From the NCBI RefSeq assembly GCF_910592395.1, contig NC_088324.1:10690953-10754952 (forward strand): DNA of 64,000 nt. Direction: 5' to 3'. Position 1 is the stretch's first letter; every line of letters starts with the position of its first letter. The notes under the pieces are model-generated. The model was not told the origin of the DNA, did not search any database, and saw only the letters and a program-made list of their open reading frames with translations. Position numbers and translations under genes: made by a program. Origin of the DNA: Lineus longissimus. Taxonomy: Eukaryota; Nemertea; Pilidiophora; Heteronemertea; Lineidae. This document shows, piece by piece, positions 1 to 15,299 of this stretch.

Positions 1-3000
1 CTTAGTTCACTCCAAACCTTTGGGCACTGAGGATGATTGAGGAAAAAGAGAAAAAAAACTGACAGAAAATCAGCAAGGCCTGTAACTGTAAAATCTGGCC
101 TAATCTTTTGCCATTACTCCTTTGAAGACTTTCTTTGATCAACGCTGCAACTAGGTGGTGATACACATTCATCCTCAGGCCTCACATTTTACAAGCCTTG
201 TTCATATTGCTACTAACTGATATGGACATCCTATCATACCAGTACCGGTAATATCAAAATATTGAAAAAAACCACCAGAAATTTGCTTTTCTTTCCGGTA
301 ATTCAAACTTACTCAACACATCATTTTCATCCTTGGTGGAAGAGGTACGCGCCACCCACGGTGAACATAGCTGACATTGGCTTGTGCTCTCGCGTACAGT
401 GGTTTTGTACATTAGTGAGTTTGTCCATCTGTGTACGTAGTTTATATTGAATATTTTATTTCAATATGGAAGTGAATATAGAAGGATTTGGGGGAGAAAT
501 AGTTGAGAGCAGCTGTGTTTTGTAAATATGTTTTGAAGTTTGTTCAGTTAATAATGTGTTCCGGTTGTGCTCTAGAGTGTCATTTTTGGTTTGGGAATAT
601 GAAGCGCACAGCTCCATCATCATGGTGCAGGGTGGTACACTCGAGTGAAATGCATTTGTTCCCCATTATATATACACCCTGGCTACATATTCCTTGCACT
701 TGGTTTCGGAATTGCATTGAATTTACCTCCGAAATGACAGCACTGATGATACTGAATCACAAATTGACTCACAGGTAGTGAAAGGCACCTTCTGTCTCCT
801 GGCTTGGTCGCGGAATGTTTGGCTTTCTCCATTCTCCAAGCAGATCGAAGGATATTCTTTTTGCCATCACGGATTCCTATAGCACCACGGTGTCCCGGAT
901 GTGTCACAGGCGCACAATGTTATCAGAATCAAGACCCATAGCGATCAGTCACCTCAAAACCTACAGAATAAAACCTGGTCATAAAAGAGTATGTGTAGAG
1001 TTTATTAACTTGTGTGTATCAAATTATTCTGGGCTGATCGATCCCTATGATTCTGGTATCATGTGCATGGCGGATAAAAAATGGTGGCTTGTTTTGGCGG
1101 TCATGGAATGATGTAGTTATGCAACTAGGCAGGAGTCTAAGCTTTCCCACTCTGCATCAGGAGTGGACTCATCTTAGATGATCTTGAGGTTTCTGTGTTC
1201 TGCATGCAGGATCAAAGGAGTTGCACCGACTCACTAAAGCATTGCGTGAACTCACCAACTGTATTTTGCATTGTTGAGAGTCACGTTATTCTGTTTCGTA
1301 TTCGTTACTTTTCTTTCAATGATCTTTTGAAATAACCATTTTCAATAGTTGATGTGTTTTAAAAAACTAGAAAACACAGTTGAGATTGTAGTCTTAACCA
1401 TTCCCTTCAGCTGTAAATTGTAGCTTTAAAACGAGATGATGTGGAATTCAGTAGTCTCTATCACTCACTAGAGGGCAGCACATGATGAAAGCATCGCAAC
1501 AATGATTGGAGCGCCTTGGCGACGAGATTTATTCCCCTGGTGCTGCCCCCAACCAGATTAACAGACACTATTTCATGTGATGTGCTGATTGCAGTGTGTG
1601 TTGCTTTTTCTAAATCGATCACATATTGCTGTGTGTTTGGTGTAGAGTGTTGTTGGTACACCTTATTTTGTTTTATGTAATTTTTTGAATCTTTAACATA
1701 CTTTTCTTTTGGTTTGATTGAATACAGCTTTACATGATAACCACCAGTTCCTTGTACTTCTGCTAGATGGAGACACTTATGCTAGCGAAGACACTTCACA
1801 ACCAAACAATCAAATCTTGTGTTCGTTTCATTTTGGGAGGCATTGTCAAGAAATCATTTGTTCTAAACACTTTTTTGCTTTGAGCCCTCTTTACAATATA
1901 ACTTTGCATCGACAGACAAGACACAGTGAACAATTTAAGAAATATGTTATTTCGTTCGTGTTGCTTTTGTTTAGTTGCTTTGTTTCACATTAGTTTTTAT
2001 TTGTTGCTTCTCTTGTCCACCACAGGTGACGCCACTGTCAAGAACGAAGTTGGCAGATACCCTCTTGCATCAGTTCATGCATGTATGTAGTTGATCTGAA
2101 CAGCCACATCAATTGGTGTTCTTGGATACTGGACCGACCCGTCAGCATCAATTATTGCAAAAAATCTCTCTTTTTAACCATTTGCTGTGCATATAATGCT
2201 TTGCAAATATCGTTTAATAGCATGAGAGTACGCATTATATCCATGAATACTAATTGATGTGGCTGTAGTGTTATATCCTTGGTGGCGGGGGAATACACAC
2301 CACCCACATATAAATTAAGTTGTGATTTTTGTAGAAAGAAATAATCAGGGAGAGGATCACAAACTGTACATACATCACGTTTAAAGTTAACATCACAGAG
2401 ACATAGTTCTGTTTAATGGTCATTTAATACTAGTGATACATGAAGGAATTTTAGTTCTTGTGAGAACTTAACGTTTTGTTTGCATTGCACATGTATATTC
2501 TTCTTAGAGGTAGATTTGAACACATACCTTTCTTTCATATTTCTGATCATGGAAATAATGTCATCAATACCCAACTGAAAGGAAAAAATATGGTCCACCA
2601 AGATCATCTGATTCATTTGGCCTGATTTTTGTCACCTAAGCCTTTGTGGTCAGCCAAATGAAACTTCCATACAAATCAGAAAACCCCCTGGACAGAGTCG
2701 TGGTTTTCGTGATAAAAAAGACCAAAGTGCAAAGTGCCGCATGAATGTATTCTTTCATTGTTGCAAACATTCAGCACAACGAACCCTCCTTTACCACCTC
2801 CGGTGAAAATTCAATTTGCCCTATTAGAATTTTCTCAATGTGGTATTTCATGATTACACACCTTGGAGATATAAGTGTGTCACCTCATACAAAAGACCTC
2901 AGATGATATTTGCAGTAATTATTATGGTAGAGAATGGACAGTGATTCGCCCAAGATCTCAAGCGAGGTTATTTTACTTTGTCTGGTTTCCACAATGATCG

Positions 3001-4152
3001 AATAGATGGCAATTTTCGTGATTGTTCCGGTCTTTATCATGTTGAATATCCACACCTCGTGCTGAAAGCCACCTATTGTCAATCCAGGTCATAGTTTACC
3101 CCACAGAATATGATATTTCGAGTTTTTAAACTTCACAGATTTCAATTCTTTGTGCTTTAAGTATGAAACTTGTGGAGACACATCTATGTGTGTGGGGCTG
3201 AAATCTTTGGTTGGTTTTGGAGCTTTCTGGATAACCGTTATAGTCGTACCTGTGGGATTTCCAAGTGACACGATCATCTATCTTTATGCGATATTGTTTC
3301 TGTTCTTTGTCCTGTGGGTGTATTTTTTCCGGACATATACTTTCGTCAGGATTTTCTCTGTCCTCAGGCGTATTTGTTTTCATGCAGTTCTTAGGGAAGG
3401 AAGATCATAGTTCTATGTGGATATGGACGTTGTTTCATAAGTTTGATGGAAATGAATTGTAAATTTGTCTTTACTCAATTTTTCATCGAAAAAAACTCCA
3501 GAGTGCGTGACAGGTGCATTGATTATCAACACTATTATGAATTATGAAAAAAAGTGGCATAATTGATCGGACAGGCATGAATGAACAAGTCTTTGACTCT
3601 GATATATCATTTGCGACAAACGCTTTTTTCACGTCATTTTGCCCACAACAAAGCAAGGCAATTTGGGTCAAAAGCATAGTAAATATTGCAGACAGGTCTT
3701 TTGGGCAATAGATGGAAATTAGGATAAAGCTATGTTGACTTGTCTGGCTTCATTATAAAGCTAATCCATTCATATGATAATGGCTTGTGAATCCGTGGCA
3801 CCGTCATTCACAACTTTTGACACACCATCAGAAAGTTCATGGCTAGACTAGAAGTTTCAACTTCAGAGTTGAAACTGCACCTGTAGTTGAATCAGGTAGC
3901 AAGTGAAATATCACACTCTAAAATTCTGGAGACGAGCCTCAAGTTCGTGTCAGATCAAGTTGTTGACATTTGGTATCTGGCACATTTTCTTAGCATCCGC
4001 TCCCTAAATGGATCAATTGATTCGATTTGGTGTGTAAATATCGGTCACAGGTACTTGTGTGTGTCAAAAATTAATTGGATCACTTCTATACGGATTGATT
4101 GCTCCAAATTATAGTTGGAACACGTAGGGGATGATGGTGGACAGTATTCTAA

Positions 4153-4225
4153 AAACATTTGGATTTGAACATTGAAAGCATTGAAACATTTGGATATGAA
4201 CATTGAAAGCATTGAAACATTTAAA
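4153..4225. repeat. 31-bp tandem repeat, about 2.3 copies
   Basis: The unit beginning AAACATTTGGAT recurs at 4153, 4184 and 4215, exactly 31 bp apart. The second copy differs from the first by a single T/A change and the third is cut short. It lies in non-coding DNA. Confidence 0.85.
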
Positions 4226-4484
4226 TATGTTTGTGTGAACTGAAAAAAATTCAAGATCGTCTGCTAAAATGACGCTCTACCATCTTCCGTCTCCTCCACC
4301 GAGGTTTATGATGCACATGTTCTGTCCTGATCCTAATCTATTTGAGGTAAGAATTGGCCAGCAATACTCGTCCTTCGAATGAGATGATGCTGGTGGTAAA
4401 CACCTGAGTTGATACCACGCTATTTGGTGTATTAGATGAGCCAAGGCTGGCATTTGTCTCTAATGCCGATTGAGCAACTGGGGC

Positions 4485-4700
4485 CAGTGGCATTGTAGCT
4501 TGAGCTGCCATCTCGCAATCAGGAGGTACTCAGGTTGTGGGTTCAACATTTGGAAATACCACCACTGTTTCATCTCTGTATCCTTGAGCAAGACACACAT
4601 CCCTTCTTTGCTTCTCCACCCAGTAGTTTAATTGGTGTCAGTCCTGACTGAAGTTGACCTACCATAGCCCAGCATCCTACCCAGGCAGTGGTACTCCTGT
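4485..4700 (+). mobile_element. tRNA-derived SINE-like element
   Basis: A degenerate tRNA-like head carries an A-box-like TAGCTTGAGC and a B-box-like GTGGGTTCAACAT about 45 bp apart. Downstream comes the tail CCTTGAGCAAGACAC followed by TTGCTTCTCCACCCAGTAG. This resembles the tail module of widespread metazoan SINEs (CTTGGGCAAGGCAC ... CACCCAG). Boundaries are approximate and no target-site duplication was confirmed. Confidence 0.55.
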
Positions 4701-4897
4701 TTGCTTTATTGCTACCGAATGTTCTTAAATGGTCCATAACTTTTTCAACAAGAGTTAAGTCTAAATTTACAGGGATAGTGTATTGTACACTCATTGCGAT
4801 ATGACCTTTGACCCCGTGGTGTCACACTTTTAATACGGAAAGAGCCAATTTGATATGTTTCCATTCTTAATTTTGCGTTCCTGTTTTTTCATTTCAG

Positions 4898-7347
<2,450 letters not shown>

Positions 7348-10300
7348 GAGAGTAAGTTGGTCAGTTTAGCTGATGGTTGTACAATAGATATCTCCTCAGC
7401 TTAATCACCCCGCAAACAAGATGTGTTATTGCAAAGACCAGCGATAATTATTGCTGCAATGAGCGATACATAAAAATCAAGCTGTTAGCAAAATCTGGCT
7501 ATTCTTTGGCTTTTGTTGTTTCCAGAGAAATCCATGTTCTTGACAAACGAACCTTAACTTTGTTAGTAGAAAGTAGAAGTACTGAGATAGGTACATCTAT
7601 TGCACTGCACCTATAAATAATGGGTTCTGTGCCATTGGCTATAGTTCTAATCTTTTTTCTGCAGGTGGCTGCTAGATTTGAGACGTCATTTTCTTGTGGA
7701 GCCAAACAACAGCATGGTGCTAGGAGGGTGTGATGTGCATGTCGAAGCATTCAGAAACGAAATTAAGTGGTCCACGTTGGCATGTGATATCCATACTAAT
7801 TGTCGGGATTGTCGTGTTGTGACGTTACATTGGTTCCTAGCTGCCCCCTTGTGGACAAACCTAGAACCATTGTACATAAATGTGACTTCTGTTTATGTGC
7901 AGTTGTTATGTGGTCTCATACTAGTCAGTGTTTTGTACATAACCTTACACTCCTACATATTCAATAATGGATAAGTCTGTGTTGGATGACACCTTAATTG
8001 GAAGTGGCTTTTTGCGAGTTTGACCATGGAGTGGTGATGATTCTCAGTGGACAGGTTTCAAAGAACATGTATGTGATTTTCCTGGAACTACCACATTTAT
8101 ACATGTGCATGTATGTGAGCTTAATACAGATGTTATATTATAACACCACATTACTATATAAACACATATTCAGCACTCTGATATGTATATACATGTACAT
8201 TAATGGTAAATTATTGACTTCATTCCATCCATTCAATCATTGTCAGAGGGAGAGGGGCTAAAAAAGTAAAGTTGAACACTTTTGTCTTTTCTAGATTCAG
8301 TCATTTATATTCTGGGGCAAAACTGAAGTATTGGAAACACCTTTAAAGGGGGACTATAGACAGGGCAAGGGGGTCAAATTGGTCGCCTCCAGGACTGGGT
8401 CTGGTTGGACTTCGTAAAAATATATTCCTTGTACATGCGTGAATAGTGCCGATGTACCATGAGATAGTAGAGACGCCTATTGGCAACTTCATGTAACTTT
8501 ATCTGGTCCACCTGGCACCTGCCTATGTCTCCTTTTAATCCTATATTGGTTCAATATGTATTCAGACTTCATCTGAAGTTGTTTGAACTCCTGTGGGTTA
8601 TTTCAAAATATTATCATTACCTCATCACCACTGTAATGTTTTGAATTGAACAAAACGTGCTACTATATGTATAAATATTGAAATTTGGTTTTGAGAACTG
8701 TTGGTGAATATACTTACTCTCTAACTACATGTAGTTGTTCATATAGTATGCAGATTATATATTGTGCAAGGTATGTGAAGGGATTAGTTCTTACAGCAAA
8801 CAATCATCGAAGCTGGGAACATTGCCAAATGTAGTTGATTCTGTCATAGATTAGTCTTTATCATTTGTACTCAGGTGGGAGAAAGTTACAATTCTGTCAG
8901 TGACAATCTGTAGTACCGGTAGTCTAGAAGAGCTAAGTTTGCCATTTTCAGAAATTAGTGTTCTTAAGTCACGATCGAAGTATGCTAAGACATGACTTCG
9001 TATTTCAATATTCCTGACTTGTGTTGTGGAGTATGGCACTGCTAGTTCTTAAACTACTTTCGAGAAGGCTGGCATCCTTAGGAAGTCAAGGGACAGCTTT
9101 TTGGACTCATACTCTCAAATGTGCACCGATCCTTAGGTATTTTCAATTCATAATAATGTCTACAATTACCTCTGTTCTTTGGAATTGCATTATTGATGAC
9201 TGCATGTGTATGTTACAATATGCCATGTAGTTTTAATACTCTTCAAATTTAATTCAAATTGCCATACAAAGTAAATAATGTGTGTGTCTGTGCTGTGTTA
9301 TATTGCTGAGGGATAAAACTGTTAGACCACATGATAACAAAACTGCAAACCTGGAAATTCCTGTGGCTTTAAAATGAACCTGTAAGCATCTCCAATGTCC
9401 AATTAAGATGTTGTATACAATGTTGCTTTTATGTGGAGCTTCTAGTGCATTGATATGCTTGTCTTTGTATTGCGAGAGGGGGATTTTTATGTTTCTTGAA
9501 GATATTGAACCTTTTTTGTAATCGATCATTTTGAAATGCCGGCATTTTGATCAAAGACATTGTAAAAACATTTTTTTGTTTTGGAGGTGTTTATTGTCAT
9601 TCTGATTCAGAAAATAATCGAATGATTATCGATGACTCAAAAATGTGATAGAATGTGAAAGTTGTCCATAGTTGTACATACAGATATATCTCGTGGTGAA
9701 CTTTGTCATTGTAATTTATGAGTATTAGTTCAAGTATACCAGGTAATATCATATTCTTTTGACAAAGTGACAAAATCATCTAAAATTACACTTTCTAATC
9801 TCGTTGAACTTCAGAAAGGAAATAGAAAATGAAAGTGAGTAGGCCCATGTTCAGTTTTATGATAGTTGGTGGTGATAGTACAGGTATGCCTAACAATATT
9901 TTGGACAAACACTTGTCTGATTGAGAGAGACACTGAGAGAATTTATGTAGGGCAATGCTCACTTTGATAACACTTGACTCGCAGTGCAGAAGTGCTGATA
10001 TTTGATGGGCGTACTCCATGCATTTGGAAACTATAGAATTTTAAAAATCTAACCAGTTTGTATTATGGCAGGTCAATTTAATTCTCTACCAAGTTATGTT
10101 GAAATATGTTTGTAATTAGTTTGAGAGAAATTATCTCTTTTGACGTAGTATTTATTTGGAGAGTACATTATATGTTATTTATTCCTTTCTAAGCCTCCCT
10201 AACTTTGTATATTATTTTTGACTCAGTTGGTAATTATGTACATGATCATGGAATTCATTTATGATTTTATGCAGGGAAATCTGGTTGCAAAACAAGCCTA

Positions 10301-11990
10301 ATTTGAACAAATTTAGTGAGTCTGAATCTGCCTTAAATGGCCTACGGTATTTGCGTTTTTGTCTGGTACGTATTTACATAATCAAAAATCTCATATTCAA
10401 TTTCAAATTTTGAACTAACAGCGTAGACACAGTTGGTCTTGTTACCAAATTTCTGCTGTATTCGATTCAACAGTAGTAATTAGTTATAATAATTTTTGCC
10501 ATAACTTTTTGTATTTAGGTCATCAGTAATAGTAGAGATATGTGAGATTAATCATAATAGCTAGGGAAGGTATCAAAATGGTGGTGACGGGCTGTGGTGC
10601 TACTATGTGTGGGACATTGCTGTGGCTTTCAATTTCTGTCTTCTAGGTCGTTGCATTGACTGTTTACTAAAGGAATCGCCAAAGGCTCTCGTTGGAACAA
10701 ATTTTGATTGTTAGGGAGGCAGTTTCAATCAGTTGATAGTGGAATGTAAAATATGCCAGTTACCAAGCAAAAATTGCTTTAAAAAGATCAACTTCTGCTT
10801 TGAATGTGTTGAATTGATGATATCAGGATTGAAAATCACTCATAAGATTTTGAACAATTTCTTGGAGTAATTTTTGAGTTATATTGCAGATAGTTATTGT
10901 ATTATGTGCCATCAATGTTTATGCCTTTCTTGCAGATTGTATAAATCTTTGTCAGCTTTATAAGGTCCAGTAATCATATAAAAAAGTTTATGAGGATTTG
11001 AATTTCAAATTATCCGATGACATACATGTACGTATATCTCATGTTTAAACTTTTGAAAAAGTGACTGTTATTATTCACAGTGTTTGAAATGATAAAGGTC
11101 TTGTATTGATGTGCTACTTTATGCCAGACCTACATGTACACAGTGTACATGTGAACTTTTTGTAATTGGGTCATTTTGTTGATAAAGCAGATGTACTGGG
11201 CCTTTAAGTGTAGCCTTAGCTGTGACACAACTAGTGGCAGGATGGTGTTGTAATCCAATTTGAATTGTGAAACCAGTTTAAAAGACAGGCATAATCAAGA
11301 AATGATAAAGATTAGTCTTTATCAATTCTTGATATAATCTATAATGAAAAGTATAAGTTGAAAGTCTGTATTTTTCTAAGCGTTTAGTTTTCATTCAGAA
11401 ACAAGCAATTCTTGCAGTGAGATACACAAACTTTTATCACATGTATTCGACATTTCGGCATCTAACTTAAGTTCTCTTCTGATCAAGATTTTAACATTTT
11501 CATATAAATGTACTCAAGTGTTTTATATGCATGTGTTGTACTGGTATGCAAGAGATTCAATTCTCTTCTTGACTCCCACTAAAAGAGATTCTAGTTTCTC
11601 CTGAATTGTAAAATACAAAGCTAAAAAAGGTCGGCTCCTTTTCAAATTCTTGATTTATATTCGTGATAAACAGCATTTTCTTAACAACTTCATCACTCAG
11701 GCTGTAGCTCAATTGCCATGTCCAAGAATCTTGCAGTAGGTCAGGCACATCTGCCAATTCAGGAGCCTGAAATATTCTCAGAGTAAAATAACTCCAAATT
11801 ATCACCTTTCCTAAAAATTGCCCATTAATTCGACCATTGTATCAAAAGAAACACTCAAAGCGTCTTGGTTGTCTTGAACACAAGCTTATTATGTTCCCCT
11901 TGGCGCCATCTCACAGCCATTAAAACATGTAGGTGTCTGTATATTTGCTGCTGCTTATGTAACTTGTATATAATAAAGCTATTGTAGATA
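7348..11990 (+). other. WDR47: WDR47 3' UTR / downstream region
   Basis: This is AT-rich sequence without coding character after the WDR47 stop. A strong donor (AGAGA|GTAAGTT) lies 4 nt past the stop, at 7352, and a pyrimidine-rich acceptor (TTTTTTCTGCAG) ends at 7664, so the 3' UTR probably contains a 313-nt intron. AATAAA at 11972-11977 is a plausible poly(A) signal for a tail of about 4.3 kb. No other gene was seen here. Confidence 0.5.
11972..11977 (+). terminator. poly(A) signal, probably WDR47
   Basis: AATAAA in the context TATAATAAAGC. It is the last clear plus-strand signal before the SURF6 region. Confidence 0.4.
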
Positions 11991-12239
11991 AATGGGAACT
12001 ATTCCTCTTGCCTTCTTCATTTCGTAGCTTTATTCTAAATTAAAAGTGATGCGATGGATCATAGACAGAGAGAGAGATTCCCTCTATTGCTGACTCTGAA
12101 AATGACCAGGACTTGACTTCTAGGCCGTGTGGCCTCTTGGATCTTTCGGCCTCAACTTCTGAATTTGGGAATGTTGCTGAATTTGGTAGCCCTTTGGTTC
12201 ATCGCTGGGACATCTTTCCCTTTAAAATCCCAACTGCAA

Positions 12240-12820
12240 AAAAATCTGTATTTTTTTATTGATATAAAAACATACTGTATACCAAAATTCAGCTCGAAAT
12301 TCCAACAACTTCATGGTTTTTCAGATATTATTGGCTACATTTTTGCAAAAATCTGTCCTCACTCAAAAAGTGGCCTTGGATCCAGGTCAGATGTGATCGT
12401 TAATGTACACGAATGTATAGGACTCAAAACCCCAAAGTCCTGGAAACGAGGTACTTTTAAAGTGGTCACATACGAGTCCATGGTGGACAACATGTACACT
12501 CGGGGCAGTCCATTGCGTCATTCTAGTAATTGTACTGGGTGACCGGTCCAAAATGCGTCCCGGCCGGAGTGAGTGAAGAGTGGAGAGGCGAAGGAGATTC
12601 AATTAGGATGACAAAAAAAATCTCGGTTCCCGCCCCCCATTCTGTCGTCTGCTATAGTTCCAAACTCGCACAGTGACGAAAATAAAATTTAAGGCAATCA
12701 GCGCCTCTAGCGTCAAGATTGTCAAGCCTTCCACCGAAGAATGTTCCCACGGATAGGAAATAAGCGCAATGGTCAATGGTGAAACTAAATGAAACCATGT
12801 GGACACGATGCAGTAGATAA
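12240..12820. mobile_element. dispersed repeat related to the 51-52.6 kb elements
   Basis: 12285-12480 matches 51145-51335 in order, sharing CAGCTCGAAATTCCAAC, TTCATGGTTTTT, GGATCCAG, ATAGGACT and AAAGTGGTCA. Further on, CGCACAGTGACGAAAAT at 12667 and AATCAGCGCCTCTAGCGTC at 12696 are inverted relatives of 52500-52530 and 52077-52105. The open frame at 12129-12542 falls in this repeat and is not a host gene. No transposase was recognised, so it is probably non-autonomous. Confidence 0.7.
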
Positions 12821-13105
12821 AACTCGCTAAAACAACCCATTCGTGGTCATTATTTCTCGTTAACTGTGCAATTTATCCAAAAATATAGGTAAAGTTGGTC
12901 GGTTATTCTACATATAAGTGCAATCAAATCAACTGTTCCCCTTTTCTCGACGAAAGAACAGTCCATAAAAGTTGTGGCAAGTGAAGAGGCACTGCACTGC
13001 ACAGTGCACACACATACAATACATCCTACATGCATTGCTGAGATTGCATGTTGTTGGTCTATGCCTAACTCATATTGGTCTATGTCTATCTATTTTTGCA
13101 GAATC

Positions 13106-15036
13106 ATGTCTGTTAATCCGACCATAGAGGCTGATGATGCCTATTTCAAAGGCTTAATTGATTACATCCCACCACAGTTCTATTTCGATAAGGAAACTAG
13201 GGTTGATCTAGCAGAGAGGAGGAGTCAAGAATTGGAAGAGAAATTTAAAGATCAAGGTGAGGAAAAATTCATATTTCTTATTGTCAAGAATGTCGGATTT
13301 CCCTTGAATAGTCAATGTACCGGTAAACAAATGGCGCTGGTCTTACCTGACCTTGTATCATAACAGGCTGAGGGAGAGGAGTGCTTCAGAAGCTGCTACC
13401 TTGAATGAGATCTTTGGTTTGCCCTGATATATAAGTCACCAGGTCAGTCCGTATGGCTCTTTCAATGGACATGGCAATTGAGTAATGTGACTTACCTAAG
13501 GTCTCAAAAAATTTGACCTCGGACATAGTTACCACTTGAGTAGTCAATACAACCCCTCTGCCTTTATTTTTTACAGGTAAAAACAAGCGGAATGGGTCAG
13601 TGTTGTCTGATAAAGCCAAAATCAAACGCTTAAAGTTCGACCCACAGCACCAGAGGACAGTCTCGCAGATCAAGGAGATGATGCTGGAAAACAAAACATT
13701 GACACATGAGAAAAGTGATGTCTCAGAATCAGAGGAAGAACCTTGTAAGTTAGCAGAAGGTGTGTCGACATCACTGACCAGCTGATTTGTAATTACTGCC
13801 TGTTTAATCCAGTGGTAGTGTTTTCTAAGTGTCTTGAGTTGTTCAAGCTGTCTTGTGTATGATGTTTGTATTGCAGCTAAAATAGCATGATCTATAAAAC
13901 AGTCTGGTTGGCTTATTTGAGATCTGCATTGCAGTGCAGTGCATTGCCCGTTTTCCTCATGCTGTTAAAACGGAAAACAGGGAGACTTAGTTTGATCATC
14001 AGGTATGCCTTGGAATTCAGTTTTCAGTGTCTTCCCTTCAACCTCGGAACATTGGACGCTAAAGTGTTATACTGTTATGTGTTGTAAGTTTAGTTGATCA
14101 GTAGGTTGTGGCGGTGCCCCCAAACTTTCATGTACATCTTGATTTCCAGTTACAAGTGTAAAAGAAAGAAAGAAGAAAAATAAACCAAGAAAAAAATTGG
14201 GAAAGAAAAAAGGGAGATCGGAATCTATGAATGAATCTAATACCAAGGAGGCATTACTTGAAAAACTGCATTCAAGAATAGAGGCCTTCAAAAGTAAGTA
14301 TTGGTCTTGATAAAATAACTAAATTAGATGGGTCAAACACTCACAAAATCTTTCATGGTCTTAAGTCTCATCGATGTAAACCATTAATTTTATTGTGTTT
14401 ATTATCGTTTCAGGTAAACGTACCTTGTCCGGAGAAGAAATGAAAGAAAGAAAAAAATTAAGGCGGAAAGAGAGCAAACTAAAACTAAAAATGAAACGTA
14501 AGAAAGATAAAAACCAGAAATCAGTGCAAGGAGTTAATGGTCATGTCATAGCAACGCCAAAAGGAGCTGCTGCAAAACCAATCTTCAATAAGGAGGGGAA
14601 AATGGTGTTCAGTAAATTTGATTTTACGGATGTAGGAGATAAAGAGAAGTCATCTAATCCAATGACTGGTAAAGATTACAAGAAATTATTAGAAAAGGTG
14701 GAAAAACGGAAGCAGAAAATTCAAGAATTGAGTGAAAAAGACGCTGAGAAGGGCAAAAAATTTCAGGAAAAAGTTGCCTGGGAAACAGCTCTTCATAAAG
14801 CGGAGGGGGTCAAGGTCAAAGACAATCCTGAACATTTGAAACGGGCGTTGAAAAAGAAGGAAAAGATGAAAGAACAGCGTAAAAAGAAATGGGAGGAGAG
14901 AACAGAACGGACTGAAAAACAATTGCATGATAAACAAGTGAAACGGAAGAAAAATATCTCCGCGAAGAAACAGTCGCGGATTGAAAATAAGATTAAGAAG
15001 CAGAAAAAGAAGGGGCGGGTTATCCCTGGTTTTTAA
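13106..15036 (+). CDS. SURF6: Surfeit locus protein 6 (SURF6/Rrp14 family)
   Basis: Coding exons 13106-13256, 13577-13744, 14150-14293 and 14414-15036 total 1086 nt (361 aa plus TAA), close to the usual vertebrate length. Phases are 1, 1, 1 and all junctions are GT-AG. The ATG at 13106 lies 5 nt after an acceptor (TATTTTTGCAG), so a 5' UTR exon is spliced upstream. The C-terminal half is extremely Lys/Glu rich and carries the SURF6 signature: KPIFNKEGKMVFSKFDF, then DYKKLLEKVEKRKQK, then WETALHKAEGVKVKD, then SRIENKIKKQKKKGRVIPGF at the end. The N-terminal exon (about residues 10-30) has the conserved FKGLIDYIPPQFYF stretch. The family binds nucleolar RNA and acts in pre-60S and pre-40S ribosome assembly. 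Confidence 0.95.
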
Positions 15037-15280
15037 TTTTTCCAACTTCAGTGAAGAATGTTCTTGCGTAAGAGGAAGCTAAATTGTTCATGGGGTATAT
15101 CTTTACTACTTGATGTCATCCATACAATTTCAACATCAAAAGATTGGTAGCTACATGATAAATTGCGAGAATTGGTGATGATGTCATCAAAGGTATCATC
15201 CTCATTAGAAAAAGCTTGGAAATTTTAGTAAACTGCCATGTCATATAAAATGTGAACATATTTTTAATATGAAAAAAAAT

Positions 15281-15286
15281 AATAAA
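15281..15286 (+). terminator. SURF6: poly(A) signal of SURF6
   Basis: AATAAA about 245 nt after the SURF6 stop, in an A-rich context. This is a typical 3' UTR length. Confidence 0.6.
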
Positions 15287-15299
15287 ATGACTATTAATA

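Larger units (their letters stand above)
1..4897 (+). other. non-coding stretch upstream of the first visible WDR47 exon
   Basis: No convincing exon is seen in these 4.9 kb. The first confident WDR47 exon starts in phase 0 with mid-protein sequence, so at least one upstream exon must exist; the N-terminal LisH/CTLH half probably lies left of the window. Two weak exon candidates were weighed. One follows a fair acceptor at 1210 and reads as a short helical peptide (SKELHRLTKALRELTN) but has a poor donor. The other is an ATG frame at 4269-4346 ending at a GTAAG donor in the correct phase but lacking an acceptor and family resemblance. The stretch also holds a 31-bp tandem repeat and a SINE-like element. 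Confidence 0.5.

Noticed and set aside
4269-4346. ATG frame ending at a GTAAG donor in phase with the first WDR47 exon
   Set aside because: There is no acceptor or promoter context, and the Pro/Met/Phe-rich peptide does not resemble the WDR47 linker.
12129-12542. 137-codon frame before SURF6
   Set aside because: It overlaps the dispersed repeat shared with 51-52 kb and has no splice context or recognisable domain.
14689-15045. 118-codon minus-strand frame
   Set aside because: It is the antisense shadow of the Lys/Glu-rich SURF6 last exon, giving an artificial Leu/Phe-rich string.
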